DNA of 38,977 nucleotides, taken from positions 1 through 38,977 of the forward strand of contig NZ_RAVZ01000045.1 of the NCBI RefSeq assembly GCF_003611635.1, in the 5' to 3' direction. Position 1 is the stretch's first letter. Each line of letters begins with the position of its first letter. The position numbers were made by a program, and so were the translations under genes. Of the stretch, positions 1 through 8,359 are shown piece after piece. Below the pieces are notes generated by a model, which saw nothing but the letters and a program-made list of their open reading frames with translations, had not been told where the DNA came from and ran no database searches. The DNA is from Corallococcus terminator. Lineage in GTDB: Bacteria > Myxococcota > Myxococcia > Myxococcales > Myxococcaceae.

Positions 1-1015
1 GGGGGACGATGGGCCGGGGCTCGGGAGCGTCCTTCAGGGGCTGGCCGTTGGCGTGGTGCCGGGCCGCGGCGCCCGCGGCGTAGACGGCCTTGCGCACCAC
101 CGCGATGGAGGACGCGTCCGACGGTGCGTTCTGCGGAGGGGTGCGCCAGATGTTGAAGGAGAGGCCCTGGCCGTAGTCGGCCTGCCCGCGCTCACCGATG
201 TCCTGGCGGGGCAGCACCAGCGTGGCGATCTGCACGAACGGGCTCTGCTTCTCCGACCAGTCGTCCATGGCCCGGTCCAGGGGCATGGTGGACGGGTGGG
301 TGCGGCGCTGGATCATGAACCGGAAGCGGAAGCCGTCCCGTGAAAGCCGGTGGGCCATGTCCGTGGCCAGATAGTCGGGGGCGTCATCCGGCACGTTCTG
401 GGGCGCGGTCTCCGGCTCCAGTCTGTATTTGACCACCTCCTTGCCCAGCTTGAACGGGAGGATGGCCCAGTAGGTGGCGGTGAGGACGCTGCCCTGCGGC
501 GCCGTCATCGCGTCCAGCACGGCCTGGGTGTCCGGATGCTGTTTGAGATAGCTGGGATAGTCCTTGAGGACGACGCCCGCATAGGTGAACTCACACATCG
601 CCTTCGCGTCCTGCACGAAGAAGCGCGGGAAGTTCTGCAGGATGAGGTCCGCGGTGGTGCCCGCATCGCCCAGCCCGTCCGAGCCGGGAACGCCGAACAG
701 CTTGATGCCCACGCCCAGCGTGCTGCCCAGGTCGGGCAGGGTGGGGGAGGTGTCGCTGGAGAACCGCACCCAGGCCTCCAGCCGGTCCTGGGCGAAGATG
801 CCCACCCGCAGCTTGCGGTCCACGCCGGGAAGGATTTCGAAGTGGCCATGCGCCACGCCGTGCAGCTTGCGGAACACGGAGCGCTCGGCGGGCGTCTGGC
901 CCAACTGGATGCGCTTCTGCTGGGTCATGCGCACGAACATCTCGATGAGGCGCTCGGTGGGCTGGCCTTCACAGTCGAAACAGTCGGGAGGAGCGCCCTT
1001 CTCTTGCTTGGACAT
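1..1015 (-). CDS. Catalase-family heme protein (3' end cut by window edge)
   Basis: About 338 codons are visible from an ATG at 1015, and the C-terminus lies outside the window. The protein reads as a catalase-fold heme enzyme. A KLHGVAHGHFEIL stretch near residues 50-62 supplies candidate distal histidines (H52/H56). It is followed by a VRFSSDTSPTLPDLGS segment that matches the catalase VRFS motif, and then by PRFFVQDA, which resembles the catalase FFIRD segment. Further on are LSFNIWRTPPQNAP and KAVYAAGAAARHHANG, which are typical of the shorter catalase-like family rather than of large housekeeping catalases. No signal peptide is seen, so a cytoplasmic location is expected. A GAGG element lies about 7 nt before the start. 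The gene is divergent from the lipoprotein at 1236, with about 220 bp between them. True catalase activity versus another hydroperoxide-using reaction cannot be decided from this sequence. Confidence 0.82.
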   Translation of the reverse strand, partial: MSKQEKGAPPDCFDCEGQPTERLIEMFVRMTQQKRIQLGQTPAERSVFRKLHGVAHGHFEILPGVDRKLRVGIFAQDRLEAWVRFSSDTSPTLPDLGSTLGVGIKLFGVPGSDGLGDAGTTADLILQNFPRFFVQDAKAMCEFTYAGVVLKDYPSYLKQHPDTQAVLDAMTAPQGSVLTATYWAILPFKLGKEVVKYRLEPETAPQNVPDDAPDYLATDMAHRLSRDGFRFRFMIQRRTHPSTMPLDRAMDDWSEKQSPFVQIATLVLPRQDIGERGQADYGQGLSFNIWRTPPQNAPSDASSIAVVRKAVYAAGAAARHHANGQPLKDAPEPRPIVP

Positions 1016-1235
1016 GGTGTGCCTCGCAGCGTGAGCAGGATTGACGGGTCGTGAAGGCTGGCAGGTGGCTCGGTGCCCGGCAATCCGGGAGACCCCTGAC
1101 GCGCTTCGGCGAGGTCCTGGGTGCGGTCAGCCCTGTCCCGGGGTTCCCGCCGACCCAATCCTTTGCATCCGAGGGCGCGTTTGACGGAAGGGGCCGTGAC
1201 TCTGTAGAGGCCACCCGGATCAATACGATTCCATC

Positions 1236-4200
1236 ATGATCAGAGAGCCGGTGTTGCCTTTGAGACTCGGACGGGTTTGGGCGGTCCTCGCGTGCCTGGC
1301 GGTGTTCAGCGGGTGTGGTGTCGACAGGACGGAGGAGGCGGCGTCGGGTGAGGTCCTGTCCCAGGCGGAAGCCGCGCTCGACGGCGGGAGCGTGGAGCTG
1401 GAATCCAACGTGCTGAAGGGCACGGTGCGCTTCACCAACCAGAACCCGGAGATACTGGCGTTCCTGGCGACGGATCCCTGGAACGGAGATGCGGGCACCG
1501 TGACGGCGGTGAGCACGGCGCCCACGGGCTTTGGCGCGAGCACCAGCGCCATCGTGCCCGTCAGCCCTTCGGAGTACCGCTTCGAGATGCTCGTCGGAGC
1601 AGGGGCCGCAGGCGGGCAGGGCGTGACCTACAACGTTGGCGCCAGTCGGGGAACCTACAGCTTTCCCTCGCTGGCCGGGGTGACCGTCCCGCCCGTTTCG
1701 GGGCAACCCGCACCCACGGAGGTCACGGTGCAGGGCTGCATGGGCGTCGTCCAGTTCGCCTTCGGGACGGATGCCACCTGTCAGACGCCGGTGGCGGTCC
1801 GGGATGTCTACATCCCGTTCTTGCCACTCCATGGCTCGGGGCCCTACCGGGGCTTCATCGCGGGCGGCACGGCGCGAGCCAATCCGCTCTCCTATTGGGT
1901 CAACACCCCCACCGGATGGGTCAATCAAACGGTGCCCATGGAGTACTCCGTGAGCTGCGATCAGATCGTCCGGAAGTGCATTCCCGTGACACCTCCGGAA
2001 CAGGTGGAGCCGGGTCGCTTGACGGGAGCGTTCGAAATCCATGGTGAGCCGGTCCACGGCTCGATGAGGGTCCTGTTCAACGGGCCCACCAGCGGCAACA
2101 AGGTCTTGCACGGCCCCTGGTATTCCGCGAGCGATCCCTCCTCATGGTGGACGGTGCCGAACCTGGCCGTGGGCACCTATTCGGTGGGAGGTATCGTGGA
2201 GCTGCGCTCGGGGCGGAACTACACGTATTTCAACGCGCGCACCCTCGACCCTGCCGTCATCCTGGCGGGACAGTCGACCTCCTTGACGAAGCAGGTGGAG
2301 GGGATGACCCGCCATGCCTTCGACATGCACCCCGCGTATTTCTATGGCGCGGTCCAGTTGGAGGACCCCTTCGTGCCGCGTCATCCGGGGACGTGGAGTT
2401 CGCTCCAGGCCCTCTTCTTCGATGCGGATCTCGACAGCAATGCGGATGGGGTGCCAGACACCGGTCTCCAGGGCAGGGGGACCTACCTGGCGGCGGGAAC
2501 GCCGAACAGCAGCAGCCTGACGGCATTTCCGGGTGTCTTTGATGCGACCCGGGGTGCGCTGACGTCGACCTACGAGCAGGTGCTTCCGGGGCCCTATGAT
2601 CTGCCGTACCTCTGGACCCAGGCCGCGCTGAACCTGAAGTTCTGGTCCGAGCCGGTGGGCATCGGCCCCTTCACCACGCGACCCGGGCTGTATGACCCGG
2701 CGCGCTTCCGCTACGGCTCGCTTTCGCTGCGACCTTCCGCGGCGGAGGACTCCAGTGCCCTGTTGGGGCCCGAGCAGCGCTTCCGCATCGACCACGCGTA
2801 CTGCTTCAACGAGGTGCAACTCCAGTACGCCGCCAACGGGGGCCGGTTCTTCAACCCGAGGGCGGAGGTGTCCGGAGTCTTCTCGGGAACGGACTGGCGC
2901 GACCAGCCGGTGGCCTACGCGGTGAACGGCACGTTCCATGGGACGCCCGCGGTCTGGAACATGCCGAACCCCGCGTCGTATGCGCAGCCCGAGGGGCAGA
3001 TTTCCCTGACGCTGCCGCAGGGCAGCTACACCCTGAAGCCCGGCGTCTCCATGGTGAGTGACTCCGGAGCGGTGAACGACGCGAGCTTCGCGTCGCTGGG
3101 TGTGACGCTGGGCTGCGGGCAGCGGCTCAAGCTGGTGCCTCCGCTCGCGGTCAGCATCTCGTCGGCGGATGGCTGCGCGGCGTCGGGGACGGCGCCAGTC
3201 TCCGGGCAGGTGAAGAGTCGGCCCGCCGAGGTGGACCGCATCTGGTATCGCCTCAACGGCGGGCCGGAGGTGACGCTGTGCACGAACTGCGGCTTCGACC
3301 CGACCTTCTCCTTCAACGTGCCGTTGCAGGCGTGTGGCAACAGCATCCAGGTGCATGCCTTCAGCGAGGGCATGAGCGAGCCCGCCACCGCCCTCGCGCA
3401 GCTCGTCTGGGACGACCCCTCCAACGGACCGAGCTGCGCGGGCACGACGTGCGTCAACCGGCCTCCGGTGGCCCGTTGCCGCAGCGTGACGGTGCCGGCG
3501 GACGGCGCGTGCAGCGGGTGTGGCTCGGTGGATGACGGGTCCTACGATCCGGACACGGGCGACAGCCTGAACTGCGTGCAGACGCCGGCATGTCCGTACC
3601 CGAGGGGCTCGCACAAGGCGACGCTGACGTGCACGGACAGCGCGGGCCTGAGCTCCACGTGCGAGGGGACGGTGACGGTGCGGGATGAGACTCCGCCTGT
3701 GATTGGGTGCGCGGACGTGCCGGTGCTGGAGTGCAGCGCGGGAGGTGCGACCGCCAGCTTCACGCCGAGCGCCACGGACAACTGCGGTGCCGTGTCGAGC
3801 ACCTGTGTGCCGGCATCCGGTGGGCGCTTCCCCTTGGGAACCACCGCGACGACCTGTATCGCCACGGACAGCGCGGGGCTGCGGTCCAGTTGCACGTTCC
3901 CGGTGACGGTGCGGGACACGCAGCCTCCGGTGCTCAGTTGTCCTGAACCCCTCATCCTCGCGTCTACGATGCCCGAGGGGGCCCTGGTGACGCCGGGCGT
4001 GGCCGTGGCGAGCGACACCTGTGCTCCGCCCCAGGTCTCCGGCCCCGTGGCGGGGGTGTACCCGATAGGCGTGACGCCGGTGACGTATACGGCCACCGAC
4101 GTTGGAGGAAACCAGGTCACCTGCGTCTCCACCGTCCAGGTGACGGACCCCACCCTGGTGGATCCGCCGCATGTGACGCTGTGCAACCTGCCGCGCTACA

Positions 4201-4763
4201 CGCGGGAGACGCACCTGAAGGCGTGCGGCTGGGCCACGCCGCTGCCGGACACCGCGCCCGTCCATCGGGCGTACTTCCGGGTGGATGGGGGCGCCCCCAT
4301 TCATGTGACGCCCGACCTCAGCGGGGGCTTTGTCCTCACGTGGCTGGACCTGACCGAAGGCACGCACGTCGTGGAGTTGACCGCCACCGACACGCGCGGG
4401 GCCTTCAGCCAGAAGCGGATGACGGTGACGGTGGACCTCACGCCGCCGGTGCTGACCGTCCTGTCACCGCTGGAGGGCGAGTCGCTCGCCAGTACCGTGG
4501 TGGCCGTGACGTCCTCCGTCCAGGATGTCTCTCCCACGCGGGTGCGGACGCAGTGGTTGGAGATGAGCCTGGTGGAGAATGGCTCGGGAACGGTCACGCA
4601 CACGGTGGACCTGTTCAACCGGGGCTTCGCGCCGCTGCTGGTGTCCGCCACGGATGAAGCGGGAAACACCACGCAGCGGGTGATGCAGGTCTTCATCGAA
4701 CCCGCCCCGCCGACTCCGCTCCTGTCGTCGAGGGCCGGGGGCATTCCGCCCGCTCCGCGGTGA
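1236..4763 (+). CDS. Large secreted lipoprotein with HYR domains
   Basis: This 1175-residue protein starts with a basic stretch, a hydrophobic core and a lipobox-like FSGC with Cys27, so it is probably an envelope lipoprotein. Residues ~40-700 are beta-rich, without a motif I recognise, and contain several cysteines. From ~742 to ~970 there are three HYR-type (hyalin repeat) immunoglobulin-like modules. The second and third open with TPPVIGC and QPPVLSC and carry the usual TDNCG or SDTC and ATDxxG signatures. Two further Ig-like modules follow (~978-1065 and ~1068-1155). HYR modules are usually adhesive. No catalytic domain is evident. The ribosome site before the ATG is weak. A TTGACG at 1181 followed 18 nt later by TAGAGG is a possible promoter. 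A strong hairpin follows the stop codon, so the gene is probably transcribed alone. A surface or matrix role is inference. Confidence 0.85.
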   Translation: MIREPVLPLRLGRVWAVLACLAVFSGCGVDRTEEAASGEVLSQAEAALDGGSVELESNVLKGTVRFTNQNPEILAFLATDPWNGDAGTVTAVSTAPTGFGASTSAIVPVSPSEYRFEMLVGAGAAGGQGVTYNVGASRGTYSFPSLAGVTVPPVSGQPAPTEVTVQGCMGVVQFAFGTDATCQTPVAVRDVYIPFLPLHGSGPYRGFIAGGTARANPLSYWVNTPTGWVNQTVPMEYSVSCDQIVRKCIPVTPPEQVEPGRLTGAFEIHGEPVHGSMRVLFNGPTSGNKVLHGPWYSASDPSSWWTVPNLAVGTYSVGGIVELRSGRNYTYFNARTLDPAVILAGQSTSLTKQVEGMTRHAFDMHPAYFYGAVQLEDPFVPRHPGTWSSLQALFFDADLDSNADGVPDTGLQGRGTYLAAGTPNSSSLTAFPGVFDATRGALTSTYEQVLPGPYDLPYLWTQAALNLKFWSEPVGIGPFTTRPGLYDPARFRYGSLSLRPSAAEDSSALLGPEQRFRIDHAYCFNEVQLQYAANGGRFFNPRAEVSGVFSGTDWRDQPVAYAVNGTFHGTPAVWNMPNPASYAQPEGQISLTLPQGSYTLKPGVSMVSDSGAVNDASFASLGVTLGCGQRLKLVPPLAVSISSADGCAASGTAPVSGQVKSRPAEVDRIWYRLNGGPEVTLCTNCGFDPTFSFNVPLQACGNSIQVHAFSEGMSEPATALAQLVWDDPSNGPSCAGTTCVNRPPVARCRSVTVPADGACSGCGSVDDGSYDPDTGDSLNCVQTPACPYPRGSHKATLTCTDSAGLSSTCEGTVTVRDETPPVIGCADVPVLECSAGGATASFTPSATDNCGAVSSTCVPASGGRFPLGTTATTCIATDSAGLRSSCTFPVTVRDTQPPVLSCPEPLILASTMPEGALVTPGVAVASDTCAPPQVSGPVAGVYPIGVTPVTYTATDVGGNQVTCVSTVQVTDPTLVDPPHVTLCNLPRYTRETHLKACGWATPLPDTAPVHRAYFRVDGGAPIHVTPDLSGGFVLTWLDLTEGTHVVELTATDTRGAFSQKRMTVTVDLTPPVLTVLSPLEGESLASTVVAVTSSVQDVSPTRVRTQWLEMSLVENGSGTVTHTVDLFNRGFAPLLVSATDEAGNTTQRVMQVFIEPAPPTPLLSSRAGGIPPAPR

Positions 4764-4774
4764 GCGTGGGGATG

Positions 4775-4804
4775 CAAGGGGGCTCGTCAGAGAGAGCCCC
4801 CTTG
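4775..4804 (+). terminator. Terminator hairpin after HYR lipoprotein gene
   Basis: CAAGGGGGCTC (4775-4785) and GAGCCCCCTTG (4794-4804) form a perfect 11-bp stem with an 8-nt loop. TTGTTCC follows, giving a short T-rich tail. It lies 12 nt after the lipoprotein stop codon. Because the next gene is on the opposite strand and ends at 4836, the hairpin may also block opposing transcription. Confidence 0.75.
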
Positions 4805-4835
4805 TTCCCGTGGAAAGCCCTCGGCGGCTGTCCAC

Positions 4836-5042
4836 TCAGTCGAGGAAAGCGTCGTTGCTCGTCGCGGACCGGTCCACGGACCGTGCGCGGTCCGCGGCTT
4901 CAGCGGCGAGGCCGGCGGACAGGGCATTGAACAAGCCCTGGGATGAAAGGGACTCAAAGCCTGGCGCCGCAGCCCCGAACGCGAGCCATCCGTTCCGGGA
5001 CACCGGACCTCCTTGTCGCCTTGTCCTCACCTGACTGGACAT
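4836..5042 (-). CDS. Possible small protein (68 aa) at end of toxin/immunity set
   Basis: This is a 68-codon reading frame starting at an ATG at 5042, with GGAG about 5 nt upstream. It begins 19 nt after the preceding gene on the same strand. The product is rich in Ala, Ser and Arg, has no membrane segment and no motif I recognise. A plus-strand frame covers nearly the same bases, so the coding case rests on position, ribosome site and strand only. It could be the last cistron of the 8304-to-4836 set, a decayed gene end, or chance. Confidence 0.35.
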   Translation of the reverse strand: MSSQVRTRRQGGPVSRNGWLAFGAAAPGFESLSSQGLFNALSAGLAAEAADRARSVDRSATSNDAFLD

Positions 5043-5061
5043 GGGAACTCCAGGCTGTTGC

Positions 5062-5598
5062 TCACGTATGGAGCTGCTCTCGGAGGTAGTCGACCGCCGC
5101 ATCGAGGGTGGGGAAGGGGAGGTCCTCCTGGCCGCCCGGATCCGGCTTCTGGGGTCCGACCCACCAGCCCGAAGGCTCCTGGCGAAGGCGCATCGACTTG
5201 CGCCAGCCACGAACGTCTTGGAGTTCGTGGGTCCGGGGCTCCGGCAGACTCACGAGGAGCGTGGTCTCTCCGATGTCGGGATGCTGGCGCGCGCGGAAGC
5301 CCTTCTGCCCTAACGCATCGCGCGTCGCGAGGAAGTCGAACCAGAAGCGCATGAACGCGACCGCATCCTCGAAGTGCTCGAAGGCTTTCCCGTGCGTTTG
5401 GAGTGTCTCGACGCTCCATCCGTCGGGCGTCTCGCAAAGGTAGATCGCCTGCCGGGCTCCGCCGATCCCGTCAGCTTCGACCACGAGGTGGGGAAGGGTG
5501 ACGAAGACCGTGCGGCCCAGGGCCCAGTCACGGGCACGGGCCACGAATCCCAACTGTCGGAGCGTGTCGACTGCGCTGTCGCGATCCGTTATCGGCAT
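5062..5598 (-). CDS. Unrecognised 178-aa protein with internal duplication
   Basis: The start is the ATG at 5598, with GAGAAG about 3-9 nt upstream, 7 nt after the stop of the DUF3396 gene, so it is almost certainly cotranscribed with it. The protein has two similar halves of ~85 residues. The first holds LGFVARARD, VTLPHLVVE and a GWSVETLQ segment ending in an FEDAVAFMRFWF helix. The second repeats KGFRARQHP, VSLPEPRTHE and a GWWVGPQK segment ending in LDAAVDYLREQL. No signal peptide, membrane segment or catalytic motif is visible. Its place behind an immunity-type gene suggests a second immunity or accessory protein of the same locus. That is inference; I do not recognise the family. Confidence 0.7.
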   Translation of the reverse strand: MPITDRDSAVDTLRQLGFVARARDWALGRTVFVTLPHLVVEADGIGGARQAIYLCETPDGWSVETLQTHGKAFEHFEDAVAFMRFWFDFLATRDALGQKGFRARQHPDIGETTLLVSLPEPRTHELQDVRGWRKSMRLRQEPSGWWVGPQKPDPGGQEDLPFPTLDAAVDYLREQLHT

Positions 5599-5605
5599 GT
5601 TCTTC

Positions 5606-6583
5606 TCAGTCGAGGAAGCGGCGCCACCAGCGCCGGGTTTCTTCTTCGGTGAAGTCGGACCAGGTGTTGAAGGGACGGAAGGGTTGGAGCCAGGGCTCCA
5701 GGACCTGGGCGAGCTCGCGGTATGCCAGCAGGGGGTTCGGTTCATCCAGCTTCGTGTCACCCGCCAACGGGGCGGCCCCCAGGCTGACCAGGGCGCGTCC
5801 CTCGGTGAGTTCCTGGACCGTGGTGTCAGGATTGCTCAGGCGCGAGCGAAGCGTCTGGGCGCCGCCCACGGCTTCGAGTACGGAGGGTCCCAGGAAGTTC
5901 AGCCAGTGAATGCCGTCGATCTGGTTGCCCAGGTCCATCGTGGCGCCTGTGTTCGGTACGTCCCAGCCTGGATGCCGGTTCAGCTCATTCTTGATGATGG
6001 GTAGGATTCTCGAGCGACCCCAGGTAAAGGAGAGCGACAGTCCGGCATGGCCCGTCGTGAAGGGAAGATGCTCCGCGAACTCCAAGGCGAGGTCTCGCAA
6101 CTTGTCGGCGCCGTGGTCTGTGAGGAAGCGAATCGGGACACTGACGCTCAGTATGCTGTGTTCGGACGATATCTCACACCAGGGCAACCGGGCGCGGTAT
6201 CTGAATTCATAGCCAGAGGGATCGAACGTGTCTCCGGTCAGGAGTATCCCCGTGTCAAAACCTCGCTTGGTCAAGATGCGAAACCAGGTGGAGTCCTCGT
6301 CCATGTCATCCAGAAAGCCAAAGCGAGGAGTCTCCAGGTGCTTGTGGATGGTTGCCCACGCGGAGGCTGTGAGCGGGAATGGAGCTTCGTTGATGTCGGA
6401 GCTTTGGCCCGTCGTCAGTTTGTTGCCGTCATCTCCAATGTGTCGGAGGTAGATGTCGAGCATCTGCCGCAGGCGAGGGGCCAATGCCCTATGGTCATGC
6501 GGCAGGTAGAAGACGACTCGTGCCTGGAGCTGGACCCGCGGGAGTTCCTCGGCGAAGTGTTCCGATGAGGAGTATCTAGTCAC
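5606..6583 (-). CDS. DUF3396-type immunity protein
   Basis: The 325-residue product has the look of the DUF3396 (type VI immunity) family, as in the RVVFYLPHDHRALAPRLRQM opening, the central GHAGLSLSFTW segment and the DGIHWLNFLGP segment. Proteins of this family protect cells from PD-(D/E)XK-type (VRR-Nuc) nuclease effectors in enterobacterial TseV/TsiV pairs, as I recall from the literature. Translation appears to start at GTG 6583, which overlaps the stop of the upstream lipoprotein gene by 8 nt, a typical arrangement for coupled toxin and immunity genes. No signal peptide is present, so it should act in the cytoplasm, where a nuclease would strike. Immunity function is inferred from family and position, and its cognate toxin is probably the lipoprotein at 6576-7340. 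Confidence 0.78.
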   Translation of the reverse strand: MTRYSSSEHFAEELPRVQLQARVVFYLPHDHRALAPRLRQMLDIYLRHIGDDGNKLTTGQSSDINEAPFPLTASAWATIHKHLETPRFGFLDDMDEDSTWFRILTKRGFDTGILLTGDTFDPSGYEFRYRARLPWCEISSEHSILSVSVPIRFLTDHGADKLRDLALEFAEHLPFTTGHAGLSLSFTWGRSRILPIIKNELNRHPGWDVPNTGATMDLGNQIDGIHWLNFLGPSVLEAVGGAQTLRSRLSNPDTTVQELTEGRALVSLGAAPLAGDTKLDEPNPLLAYRELAQVLEPWLQPFRPFNTWSDFTEEETRRWWRRFLD

Positions 6584-7340
6584 GAATGATTCCCAGTTGA
6601 GGTGTGACGATCGCAGGATTGCAATGTCCTCCGAGCTTCTTGTAGAGAGTCATCTGGTCTTGTGTGTCGGGATCGGAGCGCGGATTCTCCTTTCTGGATT
6701 TCATGCATGGAAATTTGAAATCGTAGACGCATTGGACCTGCCCTGGCTGGCCTGTCGCGTGAGTGACGACGTCAGGCTTCATTGAACCCGTCCATCGGTT
6801 CGTCAATGAGTATCCGCCCGGTTTGCCATTGGGGCCATAGCGCGGTTCGATGGAGATGTTCTCGGGAAAGAGCCGGAGGATTTCCTGCTGGACGCACTTG
6901 AAGGCCCGCTCGTGTTTCATGCGGCCCAGCTCCGCCTGCCGGGGGATGGGATCGCCCGCTTTGTCCTTCCCGACCTGTCGCATGCACTCGGCATCGTCTG
7001 GACTCTTTCCCTCCCCATACTCCCGCTCATTGATCTTGAAATGCGCCTTCTTCGCGCACTCCACCAGCAGGTACTCAATCCGTGCCACGTCCGCGGCCTC
7101 CAGGACGCGCTGGGCGGCATGGGCAGCCGCCGCCGCCCTCGCGGCACGCCCCACCCAGGGCAGGATGGTGTCACTGCCCGTCTGGGTGTAGCAGGCCGGA
7201 TTGCGAAGACAGGCATTCGTCGCGGAGTCCACGGTCTGTTTGTAATGGCCCGATCCCGAAGCACACGACAGGCAGAGCAGGGCAACCCATCCAGCCAGCC
7301 ACCGGCTCAAGCCCTCAATCATCCTCTTCGTCCATGTCAT
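6576..7340 (-). CDS. Lipoprotein with PD-(D/E)XK-like nuclease C-terminus (SitA-like toxin candidate)
   Basis: From ATG 7340 the product has 254 residues. KR, a hydrophobic stretch and CLSC with Cys26 form a lipoprotein-type signal, although the -3 residue is unusual. The middle part contains an Ala-rich helix (WVGRAARAAAAAHAAQRVLEA). The C-terminal third has KPDVV followed 15 residues later by VYDFKFPC, i.e. D190, D207 and K209 in the spacing of a PD-(D/E)XK nuclease core, then a DQMTLYKKLGG helix. A lipoprotein signal joined to a cytoplasmic-type nuclease, followed by an overlapping immunity-type gene, is the architecture of myxobacterial SitA toxins, which spread by outer-membrane exchange. 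The start overlaps the preceding gene by 26 nt; an alternative ATG at 7322 overlaps by 8 nt. Toxin activity is inferred. Confidence 0.72.
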   Translation of the reverse strand: MTWTKRMIEGLSRWLAGWVALLCLSCASGSGHYKQTVDSATNACLRNPACYTQTGSDTILPWVGRAARAAAAAHAAQRVLEAADVARIEYLLVECAKKAHFKINEREYGEGKSPDDAECMRQVGKDKAGDPIPRQAELGRMKHERAFKCVQQEILRLFPENISIEPRYGPNGKPGGYSLTNRWTGSMKPDVVTHATGQPGQVQCVYDFKFPCMKSRKENPRSDPDTQDQMTLYKKLGGHCNPAIVTPQLGIIRD

Positions 7341-8304
7341 GCGCGGCCGCGTTGAACAGGCCAAACCCTCCGGCCTCCTCCCGCGTGATTCCCGCCCTGC
7401 GCAGCGCGGGTGAATCCTGCGTCTGTCCCACCGCCATCCAGCGCGGCGCCGCCAGCAGCACGCCCTCCTTCGGCAGCTCCGGCAGCAGGTGCTCCAGGTC
7501 GTCGATGATGAACTCCGCGTGGCCCACGCCCTCCGGCTCGCGCAGCTCCTCCGGGGAATGCCAGGGCCCGCCGTCCAGGTGGCCGAAGGGAAAGCTCTGC
7601 GTCCCGCTCGCGCCCCCGTACCCGCCCTCCAACAACATCCGGACCCGCTCCACGCTCCCCGCCACCGTCGGAAGACAGACGCGCGTCAGCCAGTTCCACG
7701 TCGCCGTGCCTTCTTCCACGGGCCAGTCCAGCTCCACCGCGTCGTCCGCCTTCTCCAGCAGCGCGTCGATGTACGCGCACGCCGCCCGCGGCCCCAGCAC
7801 GCCTCCCTTGCGCGCCTCCTCCGCCGCTGCCTCCCACAACTCCTCGCGGTAGTAGTGCGCGAAGTAGAACCCCGGCTCCACCAGCTCCGCCTTCGCGCCG
7901 CGCGGAAGCTTCGCCAGCACCAGGCCGCTCGACAGGTACGCCGGCCCCGAGGCCCGGGGATGGAACTGGCTGAAGGCGGACCGGAACGCCCGCACCGCCA
8001 CGCCCGCCTCCTCCGTGGACTCCATCCCGTCCGGACACCCCGCCCGCAGGTGGAAGTCGTCGAAGCGCAGGAACACGTCCACCCCGATGCCCGTCGCGTT
8101 CTGGCACAGCGACTCCAGGCACGCGGCCAGCGGATGCTCCGCGCCCACGCTCGCCGGGGCCTCCCACGCCGCCTTGGAAATCGCCCGGGACTCCGATTCC
8201 ACCCGGAGCGACAGCCGCACCCATCCCCCCTCGAACGGCGCCTCTCCGTGGCGCACGTCCTCCCCTTCGAGCCGGCCCCGGTGTTCCTGCGCTGGAATCG
8301 TCAT
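7315..8304 (-). CDS. Unrecognised 329-aa cytoplasmic protein
   Basis: The start ATG at 8304 lies 55 bp from the divergent methyltransferase gene. The product is acidic and soluble, with no signal peptide, ending in the acidic tail HDMDEEDD. Short features such as GVDVFLRFDDFHLRAGC and AEFIIDDLEHLLPELP do not match a family I know. Its 3' end overlaps the start of the nuclease-lipoprotein gene, so it probably heads the same transcript. It might be an accessory, chaperone-like or immunity protein for that locus, or it might be unrelated and merely cotranscribed. I assign no function. Confidence 0.7.
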   Translation of the reverse strand: MTIPAQEHRGRLEGEDVRHGEAPFEGGWVRLSLRVESESRAISKAAWEAPASVGAEHPLAACLESLCQNATGIGVDVFLRFDDFHLRAGCPDGMESTEEAGVAVRAFRSAFSQFHPRASGPAYLSSGLVLAKLPRGAKAELVEPGFYFAHYYREELWEAAAEEARKGGVLGPRAACAYIDALLEKADDAVELDWPVEEGTATWNWLTRVCLPTVAGSVERVRMLLEGGYGGASGTQSFPFGHLDGGPWHSPEELREPEGVGHAEFIIDDLEHLLPELPKEGVLLAAPRWMAVGQTQDSPALRRAGITREEAGGFGLFNAAAHDMDEEDD

Positions 8305-8359
8305 GCTAGGCAGCCATCCTTCCGCACCCGCCCCCTTCCAGGCCAGGAACCCGCGCCCC

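Noticed and set aside
2142-4367. Minus-strand open frame of 741 codons
   Set aside because: It is antisense to the HYR lipoprotein gene and full of Arg and His with no motif.
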